DNA of 64,000 bases from the NCBI GenBank assembly GCA_019802505.1, contig JAFMOC010000395.1, positions 149,001 to 213,000 on the forward strand, given 5' to 3'. Of the stretch, positions 33,302 through 46,099 are shown one piece after another; position 1 is the first letter of the stretch, and the number at the start of each line of letters is the position of its first letter. Position numbers and translations under genes: made by a program. The notes beneath the pieces were generated by a model. The model was not told where the DNA came from and made no database searches. It saw nothing but the letters and a program-made list of their open reading frames with translations. Source of the DNA: Corydoras sp. C115. Its lineage: Eukaryota > Chordata > Actinopteri > Siluriformes > Callichthyidae.

Positions 33302-34027
33302 CGACGTTCTCCTCTCAGCGCTAGGGATTCCCGGTTCGAATCCCCATCTGGGTGGAGTTTCCATGTTCTCCCCGTGTCCGCGTGGGTTTCCTCCGGGTTC
33401 TCCGGCTTCCTCCCACAGTCCAAAAACATGGATCAAGTCAATTGAATTCTCAAAAATTGCCCCATATAGAGTGTGTCTGTGTGAGTGAGTGAGTGTGTGC
33501 CCAGCGATGGATTGCCCCCCTGTCCTGGGTGTATCTGCCCAGCGCCCGAGACGTTCTCCCCTGGATGGGCATGGGGAACCCCCCCCCCCCTCCCGCGCAA
33601 CCCTAATAGAGGATAAAGCGGGAGATAATCCCACAGTGAATGAATGAATGAGTGCAATTGCCCCCGGGCGTGCACGGTGGCTTAGTGGTTAGTGATACAT
33701 TCTCCTCTCAGTCACTAGGGATTCCCGGTTCAAATCCCCATCTGGGTGGGGTTTCCATGTTCCCCCCGTGACCCGCGTAAAGGGTTTCCTCCGGGTTCTC
33801 CGGTTTCCTCCCACAGTCCAAAAACATGGATCAAGTCAATTGAGTTCTCCAAATTGCCCCATATAGAGTGTGTCTGTGTGAGTTATTGTGTGCCCAGCGA
33901 TAGATTGGCGCCCTGTCCTGTGTGTATCTGCCCAGCGCCCAAAACGTTCTCCCCTGGATGGGCATGGGGAACCCCCCCCCACCCCCCGCGACCCCAATAG
34001 AGGATAAAGCGGAAGATAATGAATGAA
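33302..34027 (+). mobile_element. two SINE A copies in tandem
   Basis: Copy 33302-33650 lacks its first ~30 bases and has a small insertion in the tail; copy 33669-34027 is full length. They are separated by under 20 bp. Confidence 0.85.
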
Positions 34028-34197
34028 AATTAATGATCATTTATAGATGATTCAGCACTTATTTTTAATCAAATGGAAACTTTACAGGACTGTATTGAGG
34101 ACTGTTATGTTGTACGGCTTAAAAATATCCTCGAATGGCATGAGGGGGCGCTGGAGGAATGTTACGATGTTAAAGATGTTACGGTGTTACGGTTAGA

Positions 34198-34353
34198 GGG
34201 TGTCCGTGTGAGTGAGTGTGTGCCCAGCGATGGATTGGCACCCTGTCCTGGGTGTATCTGCCCAGCGCCCGAAACGTTCTCCCCTGGATGGGCATGGGGA
34301 ACCCCACCGCGACCCTACTAGAGGATAAAGCGGGAGATAATAATGAATGAATG
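34198..34353 (+). mobile_element. 5'-truncated SINE A
   Basis: Only the 3' ~155 bp is present, starting at GTGTCCGTGTGAGTGAGTG. Sequence 34360-34780 shows no feature. Confidence 0.8.
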
Positions 34354-34782
34354 TTTTATTCCAAGTGACCCACAAGGGTGGCGACGTTTCCAAATTAGAC
34401 GACACGTGGGATCAGTAAGGAAGCGTTCAGCCTCTTTTGCATTTCAAGGCAGACTGTAAGGTGAATAAGTAACTGTAGTGAAATGACCATCTGTCAGCAT
34501 CTCGCCATCAGATGGCAGAGCATCGCAGCAGCGTCGCTGCCAGGTTCAGAAACGCAGCCTACGACCGAAAACCCACCTGTTTTCCTGTTTACCACTTTCA
34601 TCACTTCTCAGTGGCCGCTCGGATGCGAGCCTCGCCGCTTTCACAGCAGCTATAAATAGACAATGTTTTAAATAGGGCAGTATATTGTGTAAGCATTCAT
34701 CTGCGCAGAATATTTCCACAAGGCAAACGCATGTATGCATGCACTCATCATAAAAGTATTTTCTCATCGTCCTCCCTCTATC

Positions 34783-34807
34783 CCTCTCTCTCTCTCTCTC
34801 TCTCTCT
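34783..34807. repeat. (TC)n microsatellite
   Basis: A CT/TC run in TPPP intron 1. Confidence 0.9.
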
Positions 34808-34943
34808 ATTAGAAGAATAAAGCAGATACAGAACATAACTGCAGGTGGGTTTGGACAGTGTAGAGGAGTAAATAAGGTTTTCAGAGTACTGCATGTTGAT
34901 AAATATTTAAAGGGAATAACAAAAATATTTTCTTCTAGTATGG

Positions 34944-35698
34944 ACGGCACGGTGGCTTAGTGGTTTAGCACGTTCTCCTCTCAGCACTAGGGTTTCCCGG
35001 TTCGAATCCCCATCTGGGTGGAGTTTTAATGTCCTCCCCGTGTCCGCGTGGGTTTCCTCCGGGTTCCCCGGTTTCCTCCCACAGTCCAAAAACATGGATC
35101 AAGTCAATTGGGTAGGGGTGAGCTGCAATATTCGCTGATTCGACGATTCGATTCGGAGAACCGTAGTCGACTATGAACCTCATAGTCGAATGTACCATTT
35201 TGACCACATGGGGGCGCCCATGGCTGCTGCTAAGCATTAGTTTTTACATGAAATGTCTTTGTTTTCGTTATATATATAGCCTTTTGTCAAATAAAATCAT
35301 CCTAATTTCTAGAAAAAAAAAGTTACAAACTTTTGTTAGAAAAACAAGTAAAATATTTAAAAAAATCTTTTTTAAAAAATACGCTTATAGCGCCATCTTG
35401 TGGTGAAATTTTAACTGATTCGACTATCAGTCGACTATAGGGAAAATCTGACGAATCAGATTCGACTATGAAAATCTTTAGTTGAAGACACCCCTACAAT
35501 TGGGTTCTCCAAATTGCCCCATATAGGGTGTGTCTGTGTGAGTGAGTGTGTGCCCAGCGATAGATTGGCGACCTGTCCTGGGTCTATCTGCCCAGCGCCT
35601 GAGACGTTCTCCCCTGGATGGGCATGGGGAACCCCCCACCCACCCCCCCCGTGACCCTAATTTAGGATAAAGTGGAAGATAAAGAATGAATGAATGAA
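34944..35698 (+). mobile_element. SINE A interrupted by a hAT MITE
   Basis: A full-length SINE split at CAATTGGG by the MITE at 35113-35496. AATATTTTCT on both outer sides is the SINE TSD. Confidence 0.9.
35113..35496 (+). mobile_element. hAT MITE copy 5 (384 bp), nested in a SINE
   Basis: The exact TSD CAATTGGG (35105-35112, 35497-35504) comes from SINE sequence, so the MITE moved after this SINE had landed. Confidence 0.93.
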
Positions 35699-35702
35699 TA
35701 AT

Positions 35703-35865
35703 ATTTTCTGATCTTCTACTAGGGTCATGGGGGAGATGTTACCTATGCCCAAGCTGGGGAGAACGTTTTGGGCACTGGGCAGATAGATACACTCAGGACA
35801 GGGTGCAAACCCATCACCAGACACACTATTACTGAAACACACACAAAACAGGCAATTATCCAGCA
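35703..35865 (-). mobile_element. old diverged SINE fragment
   Basis: A degraded inverted 3' half (CTACTAGGGTCATGGGGGAG, GGGCACTGGGCAGATAGATA). Confidence 0.55.
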
Positions 35866-35930
35866 TCATTTTGCTTAATTCTATACTATTGTTGCAAAGC
35901 AGACAGATATATATATAAATATATAAATAA

Positions 35931-36260
35931 GGCGGCACGGTGGCTTAGTGGTTTAGCATGTTCTCCTCTCAGCGTTAGGGATTCCCGGTTGGAATCCCCA
36001 TCTTGGTGGAGTTTCCATGTTCTCCCCGTGTCCGCGTGGGCTTCCTCCGGGTTCTCCGGTTTCCTCCCACAGTCCAAAAACATGGATCAAGTCAATTGAA
36101 TTCTCAAAATTGCCCCATATAGAGTGTGAGTGTGTGCCCAGCGATGGATTGGCGCCCTGTCCTGGGTGTATCTGCCCTGCGCCCGAAACGTTCTCACCTG
36201 GATGGGCATGGGGAACCCCCCCCCGCGACCCTAATATAGGACAAAGCGGGAAATAATGAA
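35931..36260 (+). mobile_element. SINE A full length
   Basis: Complete copy in TPPP intron 1, flanked by TA-rich sequence. Confidence 0.88.
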
Positions 36261-36267
36261 TATATAT

Positions 36268-36296
<29 letters not shown>

Positions 36297-36298
<2 letters not shown>

Positions 36299-36475
36299 CA
36301 TGGACAATTTAGAGCAGCCAATTTACCTTGAATCCATATTTTTGGACTGTGGGAAAAACCAGAGAACCTGGAGGAACCCAGACGGACACAGGGAGAACAT
36401 AAAAACTCAACCCAGATCGGCATTCGAACCTGGACCTGTGCTGAGAGGTAGATATGCTAAACCCTAAGCCACCAC
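36297..36475 (-). mobile_element. old diverged SINE
   Basis: An inverted core and head with ATTTTTGGACTGTGGG and AGGTAGATATGCTAAACC, well diverged from the young family. From 36480 to 37370 nothing recognisable is seen. Confidence 0.6.
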
Positions 36476-37374
36476 GTTACCCGGGGGCACGTTAAACAAA
36501 CCCCAGAATGTGTTTTATTAAACGCAGAGTTGTTGAAAGCCCTGCGTAATCGGTGACCTCTGCCCTGTGCCAACATGCGACGTCGTGATCTGTGTGTCGA
36601 GCACACAATGGACCTCCAGTGTCTCCCGGTCTGAATGCTATTACTGACCGCATCTAATAAAGGTTTGTTTCTCGCCACAATGCAGCAAGCGCCTGAATAG
36701 AGACATCTTCAAGTGGCCTTAAGGATCCTCTTGTAGACTTACTGGGCTCATAGACATCACATTTAGTCCATCGAACCGAGAGTTGGACTGACAGATGCCG
36801 ATTTAAGCTCGCGTGGCATCGGTGCCAGGCTTCGGGAACACGAGGGATCACCACGAAGTGAGTGAGATCACGCACACGTTCCAGTCGCTGGTCACCGAAG
36901 CCAGTCGTGGACGGACTTTCACGCGGTGGTTCCCTTCTTAAAACCGATTTCAATGACCGCTCTGCATATCTGCGGTGTGTGTTGAGATGTTGGGGGCGAT
37001 GGGACCTGCTGTGAGGTGAGCCACCATGTCTTTGCTTTGCATGGAATACAAGAAAAAAAAAAGAACAAGAACAAGACAGCATGGAAAGTCCAATTCTCTT
37101 CTGACACTTTTATGGCATCGATAATATCATGAGTAACGTCTGACGGTAATTAATGGGACCAAAGTGTCAATTGTTTAACAGCTGCCAAAACCTGACTGAC
37201 AGCTGCACACTTCTGTTGGCAGCGGCAACGAATTTATAGCGCAATAAAATAGAGGTAGATCCGATTATAGCTCGAGGTGTTCTGTTCTGCTGGATTAAAA
37301 CATAGACATCAGTCTAACTGCATACTCCATCCAGCCACTATCTTCAGCTTAATTCTGTACTAAGGTCACGCTTT

Positions 37375-37555
37375 GAATGCTGGACAGATCAGTGGGTACA
37401 CATTCACATACACTATAAATAAGAGCAGGCAATTTGCCTTGAATCCATATTTTTGGACTGTGGGATAAAAACGGAGAACCTGGAGGAAACCCATGTGGAC
37501 ATCTTCACAAAAAGGGATTCGAGCCTGGAACATCCACTACATCACCATGCTGCCT
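37375..37555 (-). mobile_element. old diverged SINE
   Basis: Same ancient type as 36297-36475 (TTGCCTTGAATCCATATTTT, GGAGAACCTGGAGGAAACCC). Confidence 0.55.
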
Positions 37556-37644
37556 AACTGCGTATTAATAGGATTAAAATCCAGAGAATTCCAGCACGAC
37601 GGTAAACAGAGCGGGTTCTGATTCACCTGGTGGATTTCTTATTG

Positions 37645-37934
37645 CATGGGGGTGCCCATCCAGGGGAGAACGTCTCAGGCGCTGGGCAGATACACCCAGG
37701 ACAGGGCGCCAATCCATCGCTGGGCACACACTCACTCACACACACATACACACTCTATATGGGGCGATTTGGAGAACTCAATTGACTTGATCCATGTTTT
37801 GGGATTGTGGGAGGAAACCGGAGAACCCGGAGGAAACCCACTCGGACACGGGGAGAACATGGAAACTCCACCCAGATGGAGATTCGAACCGGGAATCCCT
37901 AGCGCTGAGAGGCAAACGTGCTAAACCACTAAGC
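37645..37934 (-). mobile_element. SINE A lacking its 3' tail
   Basis: Begins inside the body (GGGGTGCCCATCCAGG), runs to the inverted head, and has no (GAAT) tail. Confidence 0.82.
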
Positions 37935-37948
37935 CTAAGAATCTGAGA

Positions 37949-38297
37949 TTCATTCATTCATTATCTTCCGCTTTATCCTATATTAGGGTTGCAGGGGGGG
38001 TTCCCCATGCCCTTCCAGGGGAGAACGTTTCGGGCGCTGGGCAGATACACCCAGGACAGGGCGCCAATCTATCGCTGGGCACACACTCACTCACACAGAC
38101 ACACTCTATATGGGGCTATTTGGAGAACTCAATTGACTTGATCCATGTTTTTGGACTGTGGGAGGAAACCGGCGAACCCGGAGGAAACCCACGCGGACAC
38201 GGGGAGAACATGGAAACTCCAGCCAGATGGGGATTCGAACCGGGAATCCCTAGTGCTGAGAGGAGAACATGCCAACCACTAAGCCACCGTGCCACCC
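37949..38297 (-). mobile_element. SINE A full length
   Basis: Follows the previous copy by about 15 bp. TCTGAGATT on both sides is part of its TSD. Confidence 0.87.
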
Positions 38298-38704
38298 GAT
38301 GCTTCTGAGATTACATTGGTGTTTTACTTCATTAAAGTTAAACACAGCAGTTTTGCGTTGCATCACGTGTCTCTAAAACATTGTACCATCAGAACAGGTG
38401 ATTTTAATGACATATGACTTACAGTTGTTAGTTAAAATAAATACAAAAACAGCTAGTGGTCTAACGCGCACAGTGCTGTCATGACCTGCACTTGATTTCT
38501 TAGAAAACTTCCTGCAGCGCGTGCGGTGGCATGTGAAACGTTGTGGGCCGGCCGTGAACGCCGCTGAGACAATAGCGAATGCGAAAGTGAAAACTGCTTT
38601 GGCACGGCAGCGCTCTCTAATCACACGTCTCGCTGAGCTTTGAGCCGACAAGTTTCCCTGCGACGGCTGCGGACGATCTGACGGCGTTGTCTCTGTCTTT
38701 ACAG

Positions 38705-38788
38705 CTGCGCTGGAAAAGAGAGACAGGACGACGGGCGTCGTGACACAGCACAGAGAGCACAGAGCGAGAGGGGGGATCCTGGAATGAG
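38705..38788 (+). other. tppp: probable non-coding exon 2 of TPPP
   Basis: The acceptor TCTGTCTTTACAG at 38704 and donor GAATGAG|GTAAGAAT at 38788/38789 enclose 84 bp of GA-rich, CpG-containing sequence. It lies between the CpG-rich region and the first coding exon. Assignment rests on splice signals only. Confidence 0.45.
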
Positions 38789-39904
38789 GTAAGAATATGT
38801 GCACGGAAAATAAAAAGAGATCTGTTACTGACCGAAATTAATTATTAAAACGGTAATACCTCGGATCAATAAGAATATAATCTATAAACTACTAAACACT
38901 GCGGTATCTGCTGGAAAAGTTGATTTCAGTATTTATATGCGACATACATAATGCACATATAATGATTTAATAGATGCAGGCCCTTCACTATCTATCTACA
39001 CTTACTGATCAGATTATTCATTTGTAGATGTACCATGCCGTGCCACGACTGCGGACAAGAGTTTATTAGGTTCTCCGCATATGACGTTAGTGCCCATTCA
39101 TTTAATTAGGACCTCCACCTAACTACAGATCAGGTATTTTTATTTGCTGGATGTGGCTCCAGAACTGCTGTATGGTCAACACTGTGTTTTGACCACAATC
39201 CTCATGATGGGATGATTTTAAAGCGCTTGTAATATATTCTAATGCAAAAATGATGTCATTTGATATAGTTTTTAGTGACAGTGCACACAAAACCTTCGCA
39301 TAGGACATCATACTGTACGGACAATATAGTAAACAGTACCCTGCATTGTGAATATGGTCAGAAATCATATGCTTTGGGGCTTAAAGCTAAAAGAATTAAC
39401 ATAAAATATGTCCAAATGAAGTGGGTGTGTGTGTATGAGAGAGAGAGAGGGAGGCAAATCACTGCCGGCATGTTAACATTAAGGTAAATATTACAAATAG
39501 CGAACAAAAACAGCATACCTGCAATCACTGTTATAATCGCAGGCTAGACACAAAGAACATGAAATATTTTCCTAAGAGAAGCTGAAGATGTTTTTGAGTA
39601 GCTGTATGCTCTCCCTCAGTTGTCTAATGATCTATTAATAACGAATCATCCGAGTGCCAGGTCCCTCCACCACCTCTGCCCATTCAGTGAGCGCAGAGGA
39701 GACAGGAATGTCTCACTCTCATGGTTTGTCTGAACGGGACTCTATATGTGAGAGGGTAATTAAAATGTGATTTTCGGGTTCTATCTCATCTCATGGTGAG
39801 ACTTCACCCAGAGCGATCGATCATGAGCTCAGAGTTCTTTAATGAGCTCAGGGTTCTCAATGAGGGACATGCACGTATGAACTGTTTCTCTACCCCTCAG
39901 CGCC

Positions 39905-41260
39905 ATGGACGAGTTCAAAGTTCAGACGGCCAAACACCCAACCCCAAACAGCACTCCCCTCCGCCCTCCGAGCGAGCACTCGAGAGAACGAGCCAAGCGC
40001 CTCTCCACCGAGTCCAACGGCACCAGCGACGGCGGCGCGGGAGCCCGAACGCCGGTGGAGCTGACGCCTTTAGAGGAGGCCTTCAAACGCTTTGCCATTC
40101 ATGGCGATACCCGCGCCACCGGGAAAGACCTGCACGGCAAGAACTGGTCCAAACTGTGCAAGGACTGCGGGATAATAGACGGCAAAAGCATCACCCTCAC
40201 CGACGTGGACATCGTGTTCTCCAAAGTCAAGTAGGAAAACATTACAGCCTTATTAATGAGTACTAACGTTAACCCCCAGCCAGAATTAACAATGGGGCTC
40301 AAAAGTTTGTTTTATTTTCTCCATGAATTTGATATAAAAGTTAAAGGGGAACTTAAAGGATAAATGGAACTAAATGAGGCAAAAGATCAGACTCGGTTAG
40401 TTAGTTATTTCATACCTGTAAGTGGCATTTGCATTTACATTTGGTCATTTATTGGACGCTTTTATCCAAAGCGACTTACAAGGTGAGCACAGGGTTCATC
40501 ACAACATCCCTGGAACAATGAGGGTTAAGGGTCTTACTCAAGGACCCACATTAGTAACTTCAGTGGCATGGGATTTAAACCCCCAACCTTCAGATTGCTA
40601 GTCCAACACCCTAACCACTGAGCTACCGCTCCCTCCAGTGGCAACAAAAATGATCCAAACTAATATACTACCACCACAATGTTTCACAGATGGGACAGTG
40701 CTTTACTTTCTACAAATATAACACCTCCAGGATTTTATTAGATTTAATCCGGGATCAGTTTCGGTCTCATCCATTCACAAAAGCCCTTCTGCCTTCGTTC
40801 AGTTTGACCTTCAGAAAATGGCAGGTGGTCAGCGATGTTCCTTTTAAAAAGCAGCCACAGCTTTAGGTAAAATTTATGCAAAAATATTTTGTACAAAATT
40901 CTGCTAACGCAGCTGCAAAGTAATTTAAAACCAAAGTCATTGCGGCAAAGACAAAAAAAAAAAAAAAAAAAAAAAACAGTCTATACTCTCTATATGATCA
41001 TTATGTGCTCTGCCAATCATCTGGCAGCGGTGCCATGTATAATCATATAATCATGATGCAGATTTAGATCCCAAATTTGAGATAAGAAACTTAAGAAAGG
41101 TGCACCAGGCGTCCTGTCCTGGGTGTATCTGCCCAGTGCCCGAAACGTTCTCCCCTGGATGGGCATGGGAACCAACCCCCTCCCCCGCGACCCTAATATA
41201 GGATAAAGCAGAAGATAATGAATGAATGAATGAACTTAAGAAAGGAGAACAGAAAGGATT

Positions 41261-41292
<32 letters not shown>

Positions 41293-44200
41293 GGGGATTC
41301 GGTATGTTCTCCCCAGCCCGCATTGTTTTTCACCACCGGTTTAAAAACGCTTAATTTCTAAGAAAATTCGGTTTCATTTGAAATGCAAAAACAAGAACAG
41401 ATGGAAACTACAGTCAGTGCACACGGGTGAGGCAGAGTGTTGGCTTGATTGACTCAGAAGGCAAATTTGAAGTTATAAGTAACCAGGGCGGCACGGTGGC
41501 TTAGTGGTTTAGCACGTTCTCCTTTCAGCACTAGGGATTCCCGGTTCGAATCCCCATCTGGGTGGAGTTTCCATGTTCTCCCCGTGTGTGCGTGGGTTTC
41601 CTCCGGGTTCTCCCGTTTCCTCCCACAGTCCAAAAACATGGATCAAGTCAATTGAATTCTCCAAATTGCCCCATATAGAGTGTGTGTGTGAGTGAGTGTG
41701 TGCCCAGCGATGGATTGGCGTCCTGTCCTGGGTGTATCTGCCCAGTGCCCGAAACGTTCTCCCCTGGATGGGCATGGGGAACCCCACCGCGACCCTAATA
41801 GAGGATAAAGCGGAAGATAATGAATGAATGTACAGAACCAGTCCAAAGTGCTCCATTGTCTATTTTCTCCACTTATTTTACACAGTGGATGGACTTTATA
41901 GTTTTACAATTACACATACAGTATGTGGGGGGACTGATTTTCCTGTGTGTAGGCCAAATAGATCACTTTAAACAGGACATTCCATCACTCTGATGCTTTC
42001 TGTGCAGCACACAGGAATTTGGTCTCTGGGATTTTGAACAAGAGAAGGGTGAACCTGACTTAGCCTTGAAAATAAACCATATTCTGCTGACAGAGTCAGA
42101 CAAGAACAAGAACAAGAACAAGAACAGCCGGCAGACTATCCGGCCTTTTAAACAGTCCGTCACATCGGCTGCTATAATTAAAATATTTTTATCGAATTTT
42201 CTGCAAATCTGGAATTATCTGTATATAATAACCCATTGAATACTTTATATTCTATATATATGCACAGTTCTCACCAAGACAAATTCCTTGCATGTGTAAC
42301 ATGCCTGGCCAAATAAAGGGATTTTGAAGTTTCCGATCCTAAGGAATGAAGAATATACAGTCAAATGATCTGAGAATGAAGCAGGCTGCACTGTGAATGC
42401 TGCATAGCTGAAATTAACAGCCCGTAACCCATACCGTTCCATTAACTCCAGCTGTTTTAAAGGCACTGTAACATTAGGAACTGCAGTTATCGTTTAATTG
42501 AGCACTTCTGTGTGAGTTCGGGGTTGTTGTTTTTTTTTTTTTTAAATCTGGAGCAGTTCTGCAGAGCAGAGAGAAAGAAGACAGCTCGAAGCAGGCAGAG
42601 AGGAATGGCACACTAAAGGCTTACCTAAACAAACTCAACCGCTCGCCCAAGAGCCCAGATTAATAATAAAGCAAAAGTGGGCGTGTTTTTCTCAACTTGT
42701 TGCCATGACAGCCGGGTTTCTCCGGGGAACAGTCCGGCTTTCTGCCTTTCTGTTTAGCTAATTCATCACCACAGTGATGGTTGTTTGTATGTATGTTACC
42801 ATGCACTTTTTACAGCCGTTTAAGGGACAGGCGTTTTTTGGCTCGGAGAATAACGGGAGGCGACTTGGGACCTGAGAATGGAACAAGGCATCTGCAGCGA
42901 GTCAGTGTTATTAGATTAAAGTAGAGTGAAGTATCTCAGATGGAATGGAGATGCGGCTGCATCAGTCTCTCCTCGAGCACGCGCGTTTTGAAAAAGCAGC
43001 AGCTCTCGGAACGTCCGGCATACGTTTGGGAAAACGCCAGCACCTGGAATTACTGTGTTTGTGTTTTCACATATCGCTTTGTTTATACTGGACCATGTTC
43101 TCCTGGGCAACACGATCCATAGGTATGCATCTTCGTTAGGAACGGAAAATTTAACATGGCAGTTAATATGCGGCCACAGTGTCGGTCCTAACAAAAAGGG
43201 GCATGGCTAGTTTTGGTGGTTAATCTCTGGGTAGTGGACTCCAGGTGGTCCTTACAGGCACAGGAGGAGCATCAGATTCATCCATCCATCCATTATCTTC
43301 CGCTTTATCCTATATTAGGGTCGCGGGGGGGGGGGTTCCCCATGCCCATCCAGGGGAGAACGTTTCGGGCGCTGGGCAGATACACCCAGGACAGGGCGCC
43401 AATCTATCGCTGGGCACACACACACTCACACAGACACACTCTATATGGGGCAATTTGGAGAATTCAATTGACTTGATCCATGTTTTTTGGACTGTGGGAG
43501 GAAACCGGAGAACCCGGTGGAAACCCACGCGGACACGGGGAGAACGTGGAAACTCCACCCAGATGGGGATTCGAACCGGGAACCCCTAGCGCTGAGAGAC
43601 GAACATGCTAAACACTAAACCACCGTGCCACCCTGCATCAGATTCAAAAACATGAAAATGTAATCTCTCCTGCCCAGCGATGGATTGGCGCCCTGTCCTG
43701 GGTGTATCTGCCCAGCGCCCGAGATGTTCTCCCCTGGATGGGCATGGGGAACCCCACCACGAACCTAATAGAGGATAAAGCGGGAGATAATGAATGAATG
43801 TAATCTCTCCTTATGTTGTAGGTGTCTGTTAGTTTTAGCAGTAGGGCTGTATTCAACTAAAAATTTTCATAGTCGAATCTAATTTCACCACAAGATGGCG
43901 CTAAGGGCGTAGTTTTTAAAAAATATATATATTTTTTTATATTTTACTTGTTTTTCTAACAAAAGAAAACCTTTTTTTTCTAGAAATTAGGATGATTTTA
44001 TTTGACAAAAGGCTATATATATAACGAAAACAAAGACATTTTATGTAAAAACTAATGCTTAGCAGCAGCCATGGGCGCCCCCATGTGGTCAAAATGGTAC
44101 ATTCGACTATGAGGTTCATAGTCCACTACGGTTCTCCGAATCGAATCGTCGAATCAGCGAATATTGCAGCTCACCACTAATTAGCAGGTTTATGTACATG

Positions 44201-44350
44201 ATGTGAATTAATCACAGCAGGTGAGAAAAGCATAACATTAGAAAGCGCACCAGTTTCTATTTCAGAAGGGGTGCATTATTGTCAATAATGTGGACAAACG
44301 GCTCAGCCAATCAGATGTGAGTACCAGAACAAAACAAAAAAAAAAAAAAA

Positions 44351-44382
<32 letters not shown>

Positions 44383-45105
44383 GTTTTCTAAGTTTAATCC
44401 ATAAAGAAAGAAGTCATTTGCGTTAAACTAACCAGCTCCGTGTTCAGAAGCGTTCATTGTGGTCTGTTTTCCTTGTACAGAAACAAATCCGCCCGCACCA
44501 TCACATTTAACCAGTTTCAGGAGGCTCTTTCTGAATTGGCCAGGAAGCGGTACAAAGATAAAACCAGTGAGGAGGCGGCACAGGAGGTTTTCAAGCTGAT
44601 CGAAGGGAAGTCGCCTATTATAGCTGGAGTCACGGTAATCAGTCATATCACACAACTTCGGTCTTTCACGCAGAAAAAAAAAAAAACTTCTGTGGGGGTG
44701 TAATTAAAGAGCTCACAAGAGAAACTAGGACTGACGTAAAAGTCATTTTCACACTTTTTTCTATTAATTCCTGAATTTATATTAAACTCTTGGGGGGCCA
44801 GATGTGGACACAGATGTGGCGGTAAAATGTCGGGGTCTGCTTTACATGAATGAGCTCTAATCGTTCTGTGTGTGTGTGTGTGTGTGTGTGTTTAGAGAGC
44901 CGTGGCTTCCCCCACAGTCTCCCGTCTGACAGACACCACCAAATTCACAGGTTCTCACAAGGAACGCTTTGACGAGTCCGGCCGCGGAAAAGGCAAAGCG
45001 GGCCGGGTCGACATGGTCGACAAGTCTGGCTACGTTTCTGGGTACAAACACGCCGGCAGTTACGAGAAGAAAGTCCAGGGCAAACCTCAGCAGAAGCCCA
45101 TGTGA
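39905..45105 (+). CDS. tppp: TPPP, tubulin polymerization-promoting protein
   Basis: TPPP/p25 bundles and stabilises microtubules, notably in oligodendrocytes. Coding exons 39905-40230 (its exon begins at 39901 after a CCCCTCAG acceptor), 44481-44634 and 44896-45105 join in frame to 229 residues, near the human 219. The N-terminal ~55 residues are Ser/Thr/Pro-rich and disordered, typical of TPPP1 rather than the shorter TPPP2/3. The p25-alpha core follows (FKRFAIHGDTRATGKDLHGK, then FNQFQEALSELARKR in exon 2). The conserved C-terminal repeat region is VSRLTDTTKFTGSHKERFD, with GYVSGYKHAG. It is convergent with CEP72. Introns hold SINEs and a hAT MITE; no frame defects were seen. Confidence 0.96.
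40434..40636 (-). mobile_element. tRNA-derived SINE (family B)
   Basis: Inverted near-complete copy in the TPPP intron between coding exons 1 and 2. Sequence 40640-41080 holds only an A-run (about 40958-40976). Confidence 0.8.
41101..41234 (+). mobile_element. 5'-truncated SINE A with intact TSD
   Basis: Starts near GGCGTCCTGTCCTGGG. The exact TSD AACTTAAGAAAGG is at 41088-41100 and 41233-41245, so the truncation happened during insertion. Confidence 0.87.
41259..41291. repeat. T12-G21 homopolymer junction
   Basis: A T run followed by about 21 G, a likely site of sequencing length error and possible quadruplex formation. Confidence 0.85.
41487..41830 (+). mobile_element. SINE A full length
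   Basis: Complete copy with AACCAG on both flanks. From 41840 to 43260 the intron shows only an (AAGAAC)n tract near 42098-42124. Confidence 0.88.
43281..43634 (-). mobile_element. SINE A full length
   Basis: The TSD GCATCAGATTCA lies on both sides. The tail is CATC-based rather than GAAT. Confidence 0.9.
43672..43799 (+). mobile_element. 5'-truncated SINE A with intact TSD
   Basis: Starts at GCCCAGCGATGGATTGG. TGTAATCTCTCCT flanks both sides, so truncation was insertional. Confidence 0.87.
43842..44179 (-). mobile_element. hAT MITE copy 6 (338 bp)
   Basis: The TSD is TTTAGCAG/ATTAGCAG (7 of 8). It lost part of one subterminal region, and both terminal octamers carry a substitution. Confidence 0.85.
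44332..44376. repeat. A-run/T-run palindrome
   Basis: About 15 A followed by 26 T, a perfect hairpin, 105 bp before TPPP coding exon 2. Confidence 0.85.
44867..44892. repeat. (TG)n at the acceptor of the last TPPP exon
   Basis: A TG run ends three bases before the TTTAG acceptor at 44895. Such UG tracts can bind CELF or TDP-43-type factors; no effect is shown. Confidence 0.8.
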
Positions 45106-45499
45106 GCGTTCGGCTCGTCTCGGCGACCGACGAGACGGAAAACGGCATCGGGGTCGTGCTCGGCATTTCCACTTGTTTATAGGCACCCTTTAATTATGTG
45201 AAAGATGTTGGTGTTCTGTCCTGTTTCCTGTGCCGTTTGAGAACTGGAACAATGTTTACATTGACATTAAGCAGGTGAATTCCTCAACAGAATGAAGGAT
45301 TTCTTATGAACTTGTAACTCTCCGTGAGGCAGAGAACCAACCGGTCCAAGGGACATCACAAAGGTACAAATGAGCACAAATTACAGCAACGACAAAAACA
45401 CTAAGCAGATGCTTAGCATTAACGACAGCACAAAAAAAGGTCTGATCAGAAGGATTAAAGGGGTCATATGTAAAAGTAGCACGAGGGGAGCAGCACATT

Positions 45500-45814
45500 C
45501 ATTCATTCATTCATTCATTCATTATCTTCTGCTTTGGTGGGGTTCCCCATGCTCATCCAGGGGAGAACGTCTTGGGCGCTGGGCAGATACACCCAGGACA
45601 GGACGCCAATCCATCGCTGGGCACATACTCACTCACACAGACACACTCTATATGGGCAATTTGGAGAACCCAATTGACTTGATCCATGTTTTTGGACTGT
45701 GGGAGGAAACCGGAGAACCCGGAAGAAACCCACGCGGACACGGGGAGAACATGGAAACTCCACCCAGATGGGGATTCGAACCGGGAATCCCCAGCGCTGA
45801 GAGGAGAACGTGCC
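45500..45814 (-). mobile_element. SINE A in the TPPP 3' region
   Basis: The exact 15-bp TSD GGGGAGCAGCACATT is at 45485-45499 and 45815-45829. If the 3' UTR extends to 48.3 kb it lies within it, antisense. Confidence 0.9.
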
Positions 45815-46099
45815 GGGGAGCAGCACATTTAAAACTAAATATAGGAGCAACAATATGAAAGTTGTTAAGATTCACACCGACTTCTGAAATTTCTTCCCAA
45901 TTACAGTTTTAACAAAAATCTTTGTTTAAAACAGTATCCTGAGGTTAACTCAGCGTTCTTAAGAACTACAGTAACCAACACAAGGGTTTACGGTCACCAC
46001 AATCGTATAAAGGCTGACTGTAAGACAGAAAAAGAGCTTTTCCTTCAAATAAATTCCCTTCACAGGAGCCAACATCCATTTAATATTACCAACAGCCAC

